Shown here one piece after another: positions 1-6,794 of a stretch of 22,970 bases of DNA; the first letter of the stretch is position 1; each line of letters starts with the position of its first letter. The DNA lies in NCBI GenBank assembly GCA_018665505.1, contig JABJCS010000529.1, positions 1 through 22,970 of the forward strand. Direction: 5' to 3'. Both the position numbers and the translations under genes were made by a program. The notes beneath the pieces are model-generated. The model did no database searches and was not told the origin of the DNA. It saw only the letters and a list, made by a program, of their open reading frames with translations. This DNA is from Alphaproteobacteria bacterium. GTDB taxonomy: Bacteria; Pseudomonadota; Alphaproteobacteria; UBA8366.

Positions 1-648
1 CAACAGACGCAATCTATTTCGCCGAACTTGAACCAAACGCTTTGGATCTGTCGTCAAACCAACGATTAAGGGCGCACCGTTGCCTGATAAGGTATCGAAC
101 ACAGGGGGTAATTGCATATCCGGCACAATCGGGACGTTTGCCGCTTTTAACCCTCTATTCGCAAGATAAATGCAGGTTGGTGTTTTCGATGTTCGCGAGA
201 CACCAACCAACACGATATCAGCATTCCCGAGATCGTGAGTAGATTGGCCATCATCATGATTAAGCGTGTATGTCATGGCGTCCATACGGTCGAAATAATC
301 CGCGTCCAACGTATGTTGGCGACCCGACTTACCACTACTCTCCAAACCGAGAAACGCCGTCAACGCATGGATGACCGGATCGAGCACGGAGATACAAGGT
401 ACATGCAATCGAGAACATCCGATTTCCAATGCGGTTCGCAGTTCTTCCTTAACGATCGTAAATAAAACGATGCCTGGATGTTCTTCAATATTTCGTACGA
501 TCTTCTCGATTTGACCTTTGGTCCGGACGAGGGGCCAATGGTGTTCGACAGGTTCAATACCGTCGAACTGAACAAAGCACGCACGTGCGACACTATGGAG
601 AGTTTCGCCCGTAGCATCCGATACGAGATGAAGATGGAATTCTTTCAC
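1..648 (-). CDS. ppsR: Pyruvate phosphate dikinase regulatory protein (kinase/pyrophosphorylase, DUF299), C-terminus cut by window edge
   Basis: Translating the minus strand gives one open frame to the left edge, 216 residues, with no frameshift. It opens with KEFHLHLVSDATGET, the usual N-terminus of this family. A P-loop-like GVSRTSKT follows at residues 149-156, with HDDG at 131-134 just before it. Family members reversibly phosphorylate a threonine in pyruvate phosphate dikinase or PEP synthase, using ADP and Pi, and so switch pyruvate/PEP flux. The family is about 270-280 residues long, so roughly 50-60 residues are missing beyond the window. The frame has no ATG start. GTG at 648 gives the family-like start M-K-E-F-H; TTG at 660 is an alternative, and an in-frame stop lies just upstream near 682-684. 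No convincing Shine-Dalgarno site precedes either codon. The gene diverges from hemE, a junction typical of alphaproteobacterial origins. Confidence 0.93.
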   Translation of the reverse strand, partial: MKEFHLHLVSDATGETLHSVARACFVQFDGIEPVEHHWPLVRTKGQIEKIVRNIEEHPGIVLFTIVKEELRTALEIGCSRLHVPCISVLDPVIHALTAFLGLESSGKSGRQHTLDADYFDRMDAMTYTLNHDDGQSTHDLGNADIVLVGVSRTSKTPTCIYLANRGLKAANVPIVPDMQLPPVFDTLSGNGAPLIVGLTTDPKRLVQVRRNRLRLL

Positions 649-681
649 GAATGGAGCCAATAACTTCTGAACAACTTCATT

Positions 682-690
682 TTATCCACA
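682..690 (+). promoter_or_regulatory. Perfect DnaA box (TTATCCACA)
   Basis: The sequence TTATCCACA matches the high-affinity DnaA consensus TTATNCACA exactly. It lies at the ppsR side of the ppsR/hemE gap, about 34 bases upstream of the proposed ppsR start. It could serve both replication initiation and DnaA control of ppsR. It is the only perfect box I found in the gap. Confidence 0.75.
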
Positions 691-720
691 CAACATTCCC
701 ATAGCAGGAAATCAATCCCC

Positions 721-833
721 CTTGTTCATATGTTTGTAGGTGTTTTTGAACAGGTGGGTAACTCGTTTATGATGAGAGGTGATTTAGACCAAATAGCCAA
801 GCCCAACAGAATAGGTATCCTCTCTTGTTCATA
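721..833 (+). repeat. Direct repeat of CTTGTTCATA inside the candidate origin
   Basis: The decamer CTTGTTCATA occurs at 721-730 and again at 824-833, 103 bases apart in the same orientation. Related short motifs nearby are TTTGAACAGG at 736-745 (inverted GTTCA core) and the TAATCCCC/CAATCCCC copies at 713-720 and 903-910. They may be binding sites for an origin-associated protein, but two copies can arise by chance in AT-rich DNA. Confidence 0.4.
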
Positions 834-936
834 ATTTAAATAGAGATGGTATTTCAAATATTTATGGAACGTTATCGATCCTTTAATCACAAGGTTCAGA
901 TTTAATCCCCATAGTTTTTATCTTCTCTCTAATATA

Positions 937-960
937 GCGGGGATTCCCATTATCCCCCGC
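937..960. other. GC-rich hairpin within the AT-rich origin region
   Basis: GCGGGGAT (937-944) pairs with ATCCCCCGC (952-960) around a 7-base loop, leaving one bulged C. The arm is the only GC-rich block in the gap and is followed directly by a CAA-repeat tract, not a T-run, so it does not look like an intrinsic terminator. It lies about 90 bases before hemE and could be a structural element of the origin or of the hemE leader. A GANTC site overlaps it at 942-946. Confidence 0.5.
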
Positions 961-1049
961 ACAACAACAACAACTATCTTTTATTGACCCTATTTAGTTT
1001 GTATTGAGAGCAAACATTCCTCGAATTTTCTTCATAGGACCGATCTTTC

Positions 1050-2081
1050 ATGGCCAAACCGTTTCTCGATGTTTTAAAAGGCGATCGACGCGATCCACCG
1101 CCGATTTGGCTGATGCGGCAGGCCGGGCGGTATCTACCTGAATACCGAGAATTGCGTGCGAAAGCTGGGGGTTTCTTGGATCTTTGCTATACGCCTGAGT
1201 TCGCGGTTGAGGTTACGCTGCAGCCAATTGAGCGGTATGGTTTTGACGCAGCGATTCTGTTTTCCGATATTCTCGTAATACCGGATGGCCTGGGTCAGGA
1301 TGTCTCTTTTGTCGAAGGAACGGGTCCTGTCTTGAAACCGATCCGATCGGCCACTGAGGCTGATTTGCTGTCGATGGACGGGCTGCAAAAGACACTAGCG
1401 CCGGTTTATGAAGCCGTGTCCCGGTTGACCGGGCGGTTAGGGGCAGAAACGGCGTTGGTCGGTTTTGCTGGTGCGCCGTGGACGGTTGCTTGCTATATGG
1501 TCGAAGGACGGACGAGCCGCGATTTTCATGCGGTGAAATCTTTCTGTTACAGCGATCCGGAAGGATTTGGGCGTTTAATGGATTTGCTGGTCGAGGCTAC
1601 GGTTGCTCACCTTTCGGCAAAGGTTGAGGCGGGTGTGGACGCGGTCCAAATATTCGAGAGTCACGCGGGCGTGCTACCTGAGCCAGAGTTCATGACTTGG
1701 GTAGTTGAGCCGATTCGACAAATTGTGGCCGCGTTGCGAGAAAAATGGCCGAATCTGCCAATCATTGGATTCCCGAGAGGCGCGGGCCCAATGTATGTTC
1801 CTTTTGCCGAGAATACAGGCGTGACAGCCGTATCATTGGATACGTCAGTGTCCCTTGATTGGGCAATGGATGCGCTTCCAGTGGGAATGCCGGTTCAAGG
1901 GAATATCGATCCGGTCTTTCTGTTAACCGGCGGAAATGAGATGGATCGGGCGGTCGAGCGCATTATCGATGCTTGTCGGTCCCGGCCGCATATTTTCAAT
2001 TTAGGACATGGTGTGGATAAACAGACCGATCCAAAGACGGTTCAGCGTTTGGTGTCTAAAGTACGCGAGTTTTCCTCTTAG
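1050..2081 (+). CDS. hemE: Uroporphyrinogen decarboxylase
   Basis: This cytoplasmic enzyme decarboxylates the four acetate side chains of uroporphyrinogen III to give coproporphyrinogen III, a step of heme synthesis. Both family signatures are present: PIWLMRQAGRYLPEYR at residues 18-33, with the substrate-binding arginines, and GFAGAPWTVACYMVEG at 138-153. The length of 343 residues is normal. The ATG at 1050 has an AGGA about 10 bases upstream and yields the expected short N-terminus (MAKPFLDVLKG). It is the first gene of a hemE-hemH-hemJ run, with hemH 21 bases downstream. It is transcribed away from the candidate origin, as in Caulobacter. Confidence 0.97.
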   Translation: MAKPFLDVLKGDRRDPPPIWLMRQAGRYLPEYRELRAKAGGFLDLCYTPEFAVEVTLQPIERYGFDAAILFSDILVIPDGLGQDVSFVEGTGPVLKPIRSATEADLLSMDGLQKTLAPVYEAVSRLTGRLGAETALVGFAGAPWTVACYMVEGRTSRDFHAVKSFCYSDPEGFGRLMDLLVEATVAHLSAKVEAGVDAVQIFESHAGVLPEPEFMTWVVEPIRQIVAALREKWPNLPIIGFPRGAGPMYVPFAENTGVTAVSLDTSVSLDWAMDALPVGMPVQGNIDPVFLLTGGNEMDRAVERIIDACRSRPHIFNLGHGVDKQTDPKTVQRLVSKVREFSS

Positions 2082-2102
2082 TTAGGGATTATACCTAAAT
2101 CA

Positions 2103-3143
2103 ATGAGTAAAATTGCGATTATCCTCTTTAATTTAGGAGGTCCTGACGGTCCGTCCGCCGTACAACCCTTCCTATTTAATCTGTTTAACGACAAAGCTAT
2201 TATTGGGGTGCCGCAGCCCATTCGGTGGTTTATCGCTAAGCTTATTTCTACTCGTCGCGCTCCGATCGCGCAGAAAATTTACGAACAATTGGGTGGGGGG
2301 TCACCGCTCGTACCGAATACCAAGAAGCAAGCGAACGCTCTACAGATGGTGCTGCAAGAACGGTATGTAGACGACGATGTAAAATGTTTCATGGCAATGC
2401 GGTATTGGCATCCGATGGCTGATGAAGTTGCTGCCGACGTTAAGGCTTGGGGTGCCGATGAAGTGATTTTGTTACCGCTGTATCCTCAGTATTCAACGAC
2501 GACAAGTGGCTCGTCGATCAAGGACTGGGAGCGGGCGTCGAAAAATGCACATCTTAATGCGATAACGAAGGGTATATGCTGTTATCCGATTGATTTTGGA
2601 TTTATTTCGGCTGTGGTGGAGCGGCTGAAAATCGCATTAGTGGAGGCCGAGAATAATTCGAATATTCGTATATTATTTTCCGCCCATGGTCTGCCGAAGA
2701 AAATCGTTGATAAAGGCGATCCCTATAAGGAAGCGGTGGAACGGACCGCCGCGGCGGTGATGGATCGATTGGATGCGCCGGAATTGGACTGGCGGGTGAG
2801 TTATCAAAGTCGCGTCGGCCCACTTGAATGGATTAAGCCGTATACGGAAGATGAAATTCGATTGGCGGGAGTTGAAGGAATGGGGCTTATCGTAGTGCCA
2901 ATTGCCTTTGTCTCGGAGCATTCTGAAACATTGGTCGAACTTGACATTGAATATCGTGAATTAGCGGAAGATGCCGGCGTCGCGTCTTATACGAGAGTAG
3001 GGACGGTTGCAGATGATAAGTTGTTTATCAATGGATTGGCGGATCTTGTAAGTGGCGCGCGATCACGAAACATTGGCCTTTCCGGACCTGAAGGTCGTCG
3101 TATTTGTTCGTCCGATTGTCTACAATGTCCGATCTCGGAATAG
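2103..3143 (+). CDS. hemH: Ferrochelatase, probably with a C-terminal cysteine cluster
   Basis: Ferrochelatase inserts Fe2+ into protoporphyrin IX, the last step of heme synthesis. The 346-residue product has the N-terminal LFNLGGPDG motif, the catalytic histidine in SAHGLP (His195), and the FVSEHSETLVELD segment (269-281) with the conserved acidic residues. The C-terminus has three closely spaced cysteines (335, 339, 342), and Cys159-Cys160 lie in the middle. Some ferrochelatases, including those of Caulobacter and Mycobacterium, carry a [2Fe-2S] cluster held by one central and three C-terminal cysteines, and this pattern matches. Cluster binding is inferred. The gene lies 21 bases after hemE and 8 before hemJ. 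Its Shine-Dalgarno site is weak, which suggests translation partly dependent on hemE. Confidence 0.96.
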   Translation: MSKIAIILFNLGGPDGPSAVQPFLFNLFNDKAIIGVPQPIRWFIAKLISTRRAPIAQKIYEQLGGGSPLVPNTKKQANALQMVLQERYVDDDVKCFMAMRYWHPMADEVAADVKAWGADEVILLPLYPQYSTTTSGSSIKDWERASKNAHLNAITKGICCYPIDFGFISAVVERLKIALVEAENNSNIRILFSAHGLPKKIVDKGDPYKEAVERTAAAVMDRLDAPELDWRVSYQSRVGPLEWIKPYTEDEIRLAGVEGMGLIVVPIAFVSEHSETLVELDIEYRELAEDAGVASYTRVGTVADDKLFINGLADLVSGARSRNIGLSGPEGRRICSSDCLQCPISE

Positions 3144-3151
3144 GGTAGATC

Positions 3152-3574
3152 ATGTTCGAGTGGATTTTGGTACTTCACATCATTTCGGTTATATCGTGGA
3201 TGGCCGGTCTGCTGTATTTGCCAAGGTTGTTTATCTATCACGTGGAGGCCAAACGCGGCTCTGAGTTATCGGAGACATTCAAAACCATGGAACGGCGGCT
3301 GTTTCGGGCAATTATGACGCCTGCGATGATCGCGTCTTGGATTTTTGGTTTATGGTTGGCCTATATCACTGAAGCGTTTTCAGAAGTTTGGTTTCACGGC
3401 AAGTTACTGCTGGTGATATCGATGTCAGTGGCGCACATGGCGATGGCGCGCTGGCGGAAGGATTTCGAGCAGGACAATAACGTGCGTAGTGCGAAGTATT
3501 TTCGTATTGCGAATGAGGTTCCGACACTGTTGATGATCGCAATTGTTGTGTTGGTTGTCGTCAAGCCGTTTTGA
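3152..3574 (+). CDS. hemJ: Protoporphyrinogen IX oxidase HemJ, integral membrane
   Basis: HemJ oxidises protoporphyrinogen IX to protoporphyrin IX in the inner membrane, supplying ferrochelatase, whose gene lies 8 bases upstream. The 140-residue product has about four hydrophobic segments (near residues 4-26, 53-71, 84-100, 122-138). It shows the family's first-helix histidine (His9 in VLHIISVISWMAG), the RRLFRAIMTPAMI segment, and the conserved lysine in FHGKLLL (Lys84). That histidine and lysine are the residues associated with heme binding and activity in the family. An AGGG about 7 bases before the ATG supports the start. A weak hairpin and a 211-base gap follow before rho. Confidence 0.93.
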   Translation: MFEWILVLHIISVISWMAGLLYLPRLFIYHVEAKRGSELSETFKTMERRLFRAIMTPAMIASWIFGLWLAYITEAFSEVWFHGKLLLVISMSVAHMAMARWRKDFEQDNNVRSAKYFRIANEVPTLLMIAIVVLVVVKPF

Positions 3575-3575
3575 T

Positions 3576-3606
3576 TTCCCGTTTAATTTCGGGAATCGGA
3601 CTTTTT
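3576..3606 (+). terminator. Weak terminator-like hairpin after hemJ, in the rho leader
   Basis: TTCCCG (3576-3581) pairs with CGGGAA (3590-3595) across an AT-only 8-base loop. A run of five T lies at 3602-3606, six bases beyond the stem. The stem begins right after the hemJ stop codon. It is short and the T-run is displaced, so it could be a partial terminator or simply an mRNA end structure. The rest of the gap to 3785 holds no gene I can support; it is presumably the rho leader. Confidence 0.35.
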
Positions 3607-3785
3607 ATTAGTCTAAATTTCACTTGACCTGAGCGCGACTTTGTGGCCGTTGGGGCCTGCAACGGACGTCAGTCTTGGCGGCCGAAGCGTTCCCTTTCCT
3701 TTTCGGATGTCCCGCCCGGTCCACTGGCGGTTCGCGAAAGCCCTAAGCGCTACGCGGCATCCCGATTTTTCCAAGCGATGGTAAA

Positions 3786-5069
3786 ATGACCGTAAAACCA
3801 ATTCACCTTCAAGATCTGAAAAAGAAAACTCCGGCTGAGCTCCTTGCCTTCGCTGAGGAGCTCGAGGTCGAGAATGCGAGCACGTTACGCAAGCAGGACA
3901 TGATGTTTTCGATCTTGCGACAACTAGCCGAGGATGAAGTGCCAATCGTCGGCAATGGTGTTTTGGAGGTATTGCAGGATGGGTTCGGTTTTTTACGTTC
4001 TCCCGAAGCGAATTATCTGCCAGGTCCAGACGATATTTATGTGAGTCCGAGCCAGGTACGCCGATTTGGCCTGCGCACTGGAGACACCGTGGAAGGGGAG
4101 ATTCGGGCGCCGAAGGATGGCGAACGATATTTCGCCTTGTTGAAGGTGGATAAGATTAATTTTGATGAGCCGGACAGTGTTCGCCATCGCATCAATTTCG
4201 ATAACCTGACGCCGCTTTATCCCGAAGAGCACCTCAATCTGGAAGTTGATGAAGATGTTGCCGACGGTAAGAAACGCGATAACACCTGCCGCGTAATTGA
4301 ATTGGTGGCGCCACTCGGCAAAGGGCAGCGTGGCTTGATTGTGGCGCAGCCGCGGACTGGTAAGACGGTGATCATGCAGAATATTGCGCATGCGATTACC
4401 AGCAACCATCCGGAAGTTTATCTGATCGTCCTGTTGATCGATGAACGGCCGGAAGAAGTGACCGATATGGCGCGCTCCGTGAACGGCGAAGTCGTTAGCT
4501 CGACTTTTGATGAGCCCGCAGTGCGTCACGTCCAGGTCGCGGAAATGGTGATTGAAAAGGCGAAACGTTTAGTTGAGCACAAACACGACGTGGTCATTCT
4601 GCTGGATTCGATCACCCGTTTGGCACGTGCGTATAACACCGTCGTGCCGAGCTCCGGCAAGGTTCTCACCGGCGGCGTAGATGCGAATGCGTTGCAGCGT
4701 CCCAAACGTTTCTTTGGCGCCGCGCGAAATATTGAGGAGGGGGGTTCGTTAACGATCATCGCGACTGCCTTGATTGATACCGGCAGCCGCATGGACGAGG
4801 TTATTTTCGAAGAGTTTAAAGGTACAGGCAACTCGGAGATCGTTTTGGATCGTAAGTTGTCAGACAAACGGACTTTCCCGGCGATCGATATCCAAAAATC
4901 CGGAACGCGGAAAGAAGAGCTCTTGGTGCCTGCGGGGACTTTGGCGAAGATGTGGGTCTTGCGCCGAATTCTCACGCCGATGGGTACGACGGACGCGATG
5001 GAGTTCTTGATTGAGAAATTGAAAGATAGCAAGAATAACAATGACTTCTTCGACGCAATGAACCAGTAA
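3786..5069 (+). CDS. rho: Transcription termination factor Rho
   Basis: Rho is a hexameric RNA-dependent ATPase/helicase that ends transcription of many untranslated RNAs. The 427-residue product has the N-terminal Rho helix-loop-helix ([20 protein letters not shown], 7-26) and a cold-shock RNA-binding fold with GFGFLR at 66-71. The Walker A site AQPRTGKT is at 187-194, Walker B is in [16 protein letters not shown], and the RNA-contacting Q- and R-loops are intact. The N-terminal insert seen in some actinobacterial Rhos is absent. The ATG at 3786 gives the usual alphaproteobacterial N-terminus. A 211-base leader separates it from hemJ. rho genes are often autoregulated by termination in the leader, so that is possible here but not shown. 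Confidence 0.97.
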   Translation: MTVKPIHLQDLKKKTPAELLAFAEELEVENASTLRKQDMMFSILRQLAEDEVPIVGNGVLEVLQDGFGFLRSPEANYLPGPDDIYVSPSQVRRFGLRTGDTVEGEIRAPKDGERYFALLKVDKINFDEPDSVRHRINFDNLTPLYPEEHLNLEVDEDVADGKKRDNTCRVIELVAPLGKGQRGLIVAQPRTGKTVIMQNIAHAITSNHPEVYLIVLLIDERPEEVTDMARSVNGEVVSSTFDEPAVRHVQVAEMVIEKAKRLVEHKHDVVILLDSITRLARAYNTVVPSSGKVLTGGVDANALQRPKRFFGAARNIEEGGSLTIIATALIDTGSRMDEVIFEEFKGTGNSEIVLDRKLSDKRTFPAIDIQKSGTRKEELLVPAGTLAKMWVLRRILTPMGTTDAMEFLIEKLKDSKNNNDFFDAMNQ

Positions 5070-5217
5070 AGTCGCCTTTATCGGATCTATCGTTCGGGTT
5101 GGCGAGGGGCTGGACTACATTTGTAGCCCAATGGAACGGATTCGATACGGAGATGGAATCAAATATCGCCGGATTAATTTGAGAGTGGAACGACCCACAT
5201 TCTCGTGCGTAAAAGAA

Positions 5218-5253
5218 AAGGCCCCGCTCCGAGGAGGGGGCCTTAACTTTTAG
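5218..5253. terminator. Strong bidirectional intrinsic terminator between rho and the quinone oxidoreductase gene
   Basis: AAGGCCCC (5218-5225) pairs with GGGGCCTT (5237-5244). Inside it CTCC pairs with GGAG, giving about 12 base pairs with one bulged G and a 2-base loop. On the plus strand the stem is followed by AACTTTT; on the minus strand by TTTTCTTTT. It can therefore end both rho (plus) and the convergent gene at 5273-6244 (minus). The rest of the gap, 5070-5217, shows no gene. Confidence 0.88.
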
Positions 5254-5272
5254 CTATTTTATCGCGTTTAGA

Positions 5273-6244
5273 TCAAACTTCGAGAATGGTCGAGCCGGTG
5301 GTTTTCCGGGCTTCTAAATCAATATGCGCCTGTTTTGCATCTTTCAGTGCATAGCGCTGATTGATCTCGATTTTGACGCCTTTTTTGACGGCCCCGAACA
5401 ACGCCCGCGCGGAGGCGGCGAGGTCGGAACTTTTTGCGGTGTAGGTCATCAACGTTGGCCGCGTAAAGAAGAGCGAGCCCTTTTGCGAGAGCATGCCGGC
5501 ATCAACCGCCGGAATTGGACCCGAAGCATTGCCGAAGGAGACAAATGTCCCCAACGGGCTGAGACAATCGAGCGAGCCCTCATATGTGGACTTGCCGACG
5601 GAGTCATAAACCACCGGCACGCCTTCACCTTTGGTGATGCTTTGCACCCGCTTCACGAAATCTTGTTTGTTGTAATTGATGACATGATCGCAGCCATGGG
5701 CCTTCGCGAGTTTGGCTTTGGCTGGGCTGCCGACGGTGCCGATCACGGTGGCGCCGAGTTGCTTCATCCATTGGCAAGCGATCAGGCCGACACCGCCGGC
5801 GGCGGCGTGGAATAGAATTGTCTGACCAGCTTTTACCTTGAAGGTTCGGCGGATCAAATATTCCGTGGTCATGCCTTGCAGCATCATAGCGGCGGCTTGC
5901 TCGTTTGAAATCCAATCAGGTAGCTTTACGACTCTCTCAGCTGGCATGACCCGAGCTTCGGTATAAGAACCTGGGGGGCCGGATGCATAGGCGACGCGGT
6001 CGCCAACCTTAAGGCCTTTGACGTTTCTGCCGATCGCTTCGATGGTTCCGGCGGCTTCCATGCCGATTCCATGGGGCATCGGCAAGGGGTAGAGCCCGCT
6101 ACGGTGATAGACGTCGATATAATTGAGGCCGACATGGCTTTGATTGATGAGGATTTCGCCGCTTTTTGGTTTCGCGAGTGGGACGTCGACCCACTTCATG
6201 ACACTCGGCTTCCCTTGTTTTTGAATTTGTATAGCTCGGGGCAT
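5273..6244 (-). CDS. qor: NADPH:quinone oxidoreductase, zinc-independent MDR family
   Basis: The 323-residue product is a medium-chain dehydrogenase/reductase of the quinone oxidoreductase type. It has the N-terminal GLNYIDVYHRSGLYP (residues 39-53), the LQGMTTEYL segment (122-130), and the nucleotide-binding glycine motif AAAGGVGLIACQW at 147-159. It ends with EINQRYAL and the LEARKTTGSTIL tail. The zinc-binding cysteines and histidines of alcohol dehydrogenases are absent. Family members reduce quinones with NADPH; the physiological substrate here is unknown. The start at 6244 has a GGGAG-type Shine-Dalgarno site. It lies 91 bases downstream of ogt on the same strand and may share its transcript. 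Confidence 0.9.
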   Translation of the reverse strand: MPRAIQIQKQGKPSVMKWVDVPLAKPKSGEILINQSHVGLNYIDVYHRSGLYPLPMPHGIGMEAAGTIEAIGRNVKGLKVGDRVAYASGPPGSYTEARVMPAERVVKLPDWISNEQAAAMMLQGMTTEYLIRRTFKVKAGQTILFHAAAGGVGLIACQWMKQLGATVIGTVGSPAKAKLAKAHGCDHVINYNKQDFVKRVQSITKGEGVPVVYDSVGKSTYEGSLDCLSPLGTFVSFGNASGPIPAVDAGMLSQKGSLFFTRPTLMTYTAKSSDLAASARALFGAVKKGVKIEINQRYALKDAKQAHIDLEARKTTGSTILEV

Positions 6245-6335
6245 ACAGCGCTCCCTGAAATGATGTTGAATATGAGCCGAGGATTTCGGCGGCGTGATAG
6301 GTTAATGCCAGAATATCCCAGTGTTTAGCCAATTG

Positions 6336-6794
6336 TCACGGGGCGTAAACCGCTTCGTGGTTGAGAAGTTTCTTTTTTGTCGGGGCGCCGTCGCCACCGG
6401 AAAACCCACCGAGCTTTCCGCCCGAGGCGACGACACGGTGACAAGGGATGATAATCGGTATCGGGTTGGCGCCGCAGGCTTGGCCGACGGCCTGGGACGC
6501 GCTACCGAGTTCTTTTGCCAATTCGCCATAGGTTCGCATTTCTCCGTAAGGAATGGCGATCATGCATCGGCGAATTTGCGATTGGAAATCGGAGAATGCC
6601 GGGGCGAGAGGGAGGTCGAATGAAAACCGTGCGGCGGCGGCGTATTCGCGAAGTTGGCGCGCCGTTTCCGCCACGACGGGGTCACCGCCGTCGAAATTAT
6701 CCTCACCTGGTTCGAATTTAACAAGGGTGACGAAACCCTCTTCGACGGTAAATGTGATGGGCCCGAAGGGACTGTCGATGGTGCCGCTGTTCAT
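6336..6794 (-). CDS. ogt: Methylated-DNA-[protein]-cysteine S-methyltransferase
   Basis: This suicide DNA-repair protein transfers the alkyl group from O6-alkylguanine to its own cysteine. The 152-residue product has the C-terminal DNA-binding domain, with [17 protein letters not shown] (81-97) and the active-site IPCHRVV with acceptor Cys118. The downstream FSGG and the TKKKLLNHE tail are also present. The arginine finger of the family (Arg128 in human AGT, in an A-R-A-V context) is replaced by Gln102 in ASQAVGQA. The protein is probably still an acceptor because the cysteine and its neighbours are intact. Its ATG overlaps the stop codon of the upstream DUF255 gene (ATGA, 6791-6794), indicating translational coupling. 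Confidence 0.93.
   Translation of the reverse strand: MNSGTIDSPFGPITFTVEEGFVTLVKFEPGEDNFDGGDPVVAETARQLREYAAAARFSFDLPLAPAFSDFQSQIRRCMIAIPYGEMRTYGELAKELGSASQAVGQACGANPIPIIIPCHRVVASGGKLGGFSGGDGAPTKKKLLNHEAVYAP

Larger units (their letters stand above)
661..1049. other. oriC: Candidate chromosomal replication origin (oriC) between ppsR and hemE
   Basis: This gap of about 390-400 bases between divergent ppsR and hemE holds no plausible gene. It is clearly richer in A+T than the flanking genes, especially 825-935 and 960-1030. It contains one perfect DnaA box (682-690) and weaker two-mismatch boxes at 753-761 (reverse orientation) and 881-889. It also has a repeated decamer, a GC-rich hairpin at 937-960 and a (CAA)n tract at 962-974. 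It is known that the Caulobacter crescentus origin lies beside hemE and that Rickettsia shares the gene cluster. In the lines I counted by hand, the plus strand goes from C>G in ppsR to G>C in hemE, as expected at an origin. The hemE promoter must also lie here; I could not place its -35/-10 boxes with confidence. Origin function is inferred. Confidence 0.72.

Noticed and set aside
872..880. TTATCGATC as a DnaA box
   Set aside because: Three mismatches to TTATNCACA make it no better than chance in AT-rich DNA.
984..1013. TTGACC near 984 as the hemE -35 box
   Set aside because: No acceptable -10 sequence at 16-18 bases spacing.
3613..3945. 110-residue open frame on the minus strand across the rho leader
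   Set aside because: It runs antisense into the rho coding region, has an Arg/Ser/Pro-rich composition typical of shadow frames, and resembles no family I know.
3993..5041. Long minus-strand open frames (178 and 171 residues) opposite rho
   Set aside because: They are antisense to a fully intact rho gene and show no recognisable domain.
5107..5130. Imperfect hairpin GGGCT...AGCCC after rho
   Set aside because: Large loop and no T-run; the terminator at 5218-5253 explains the end of rho better.
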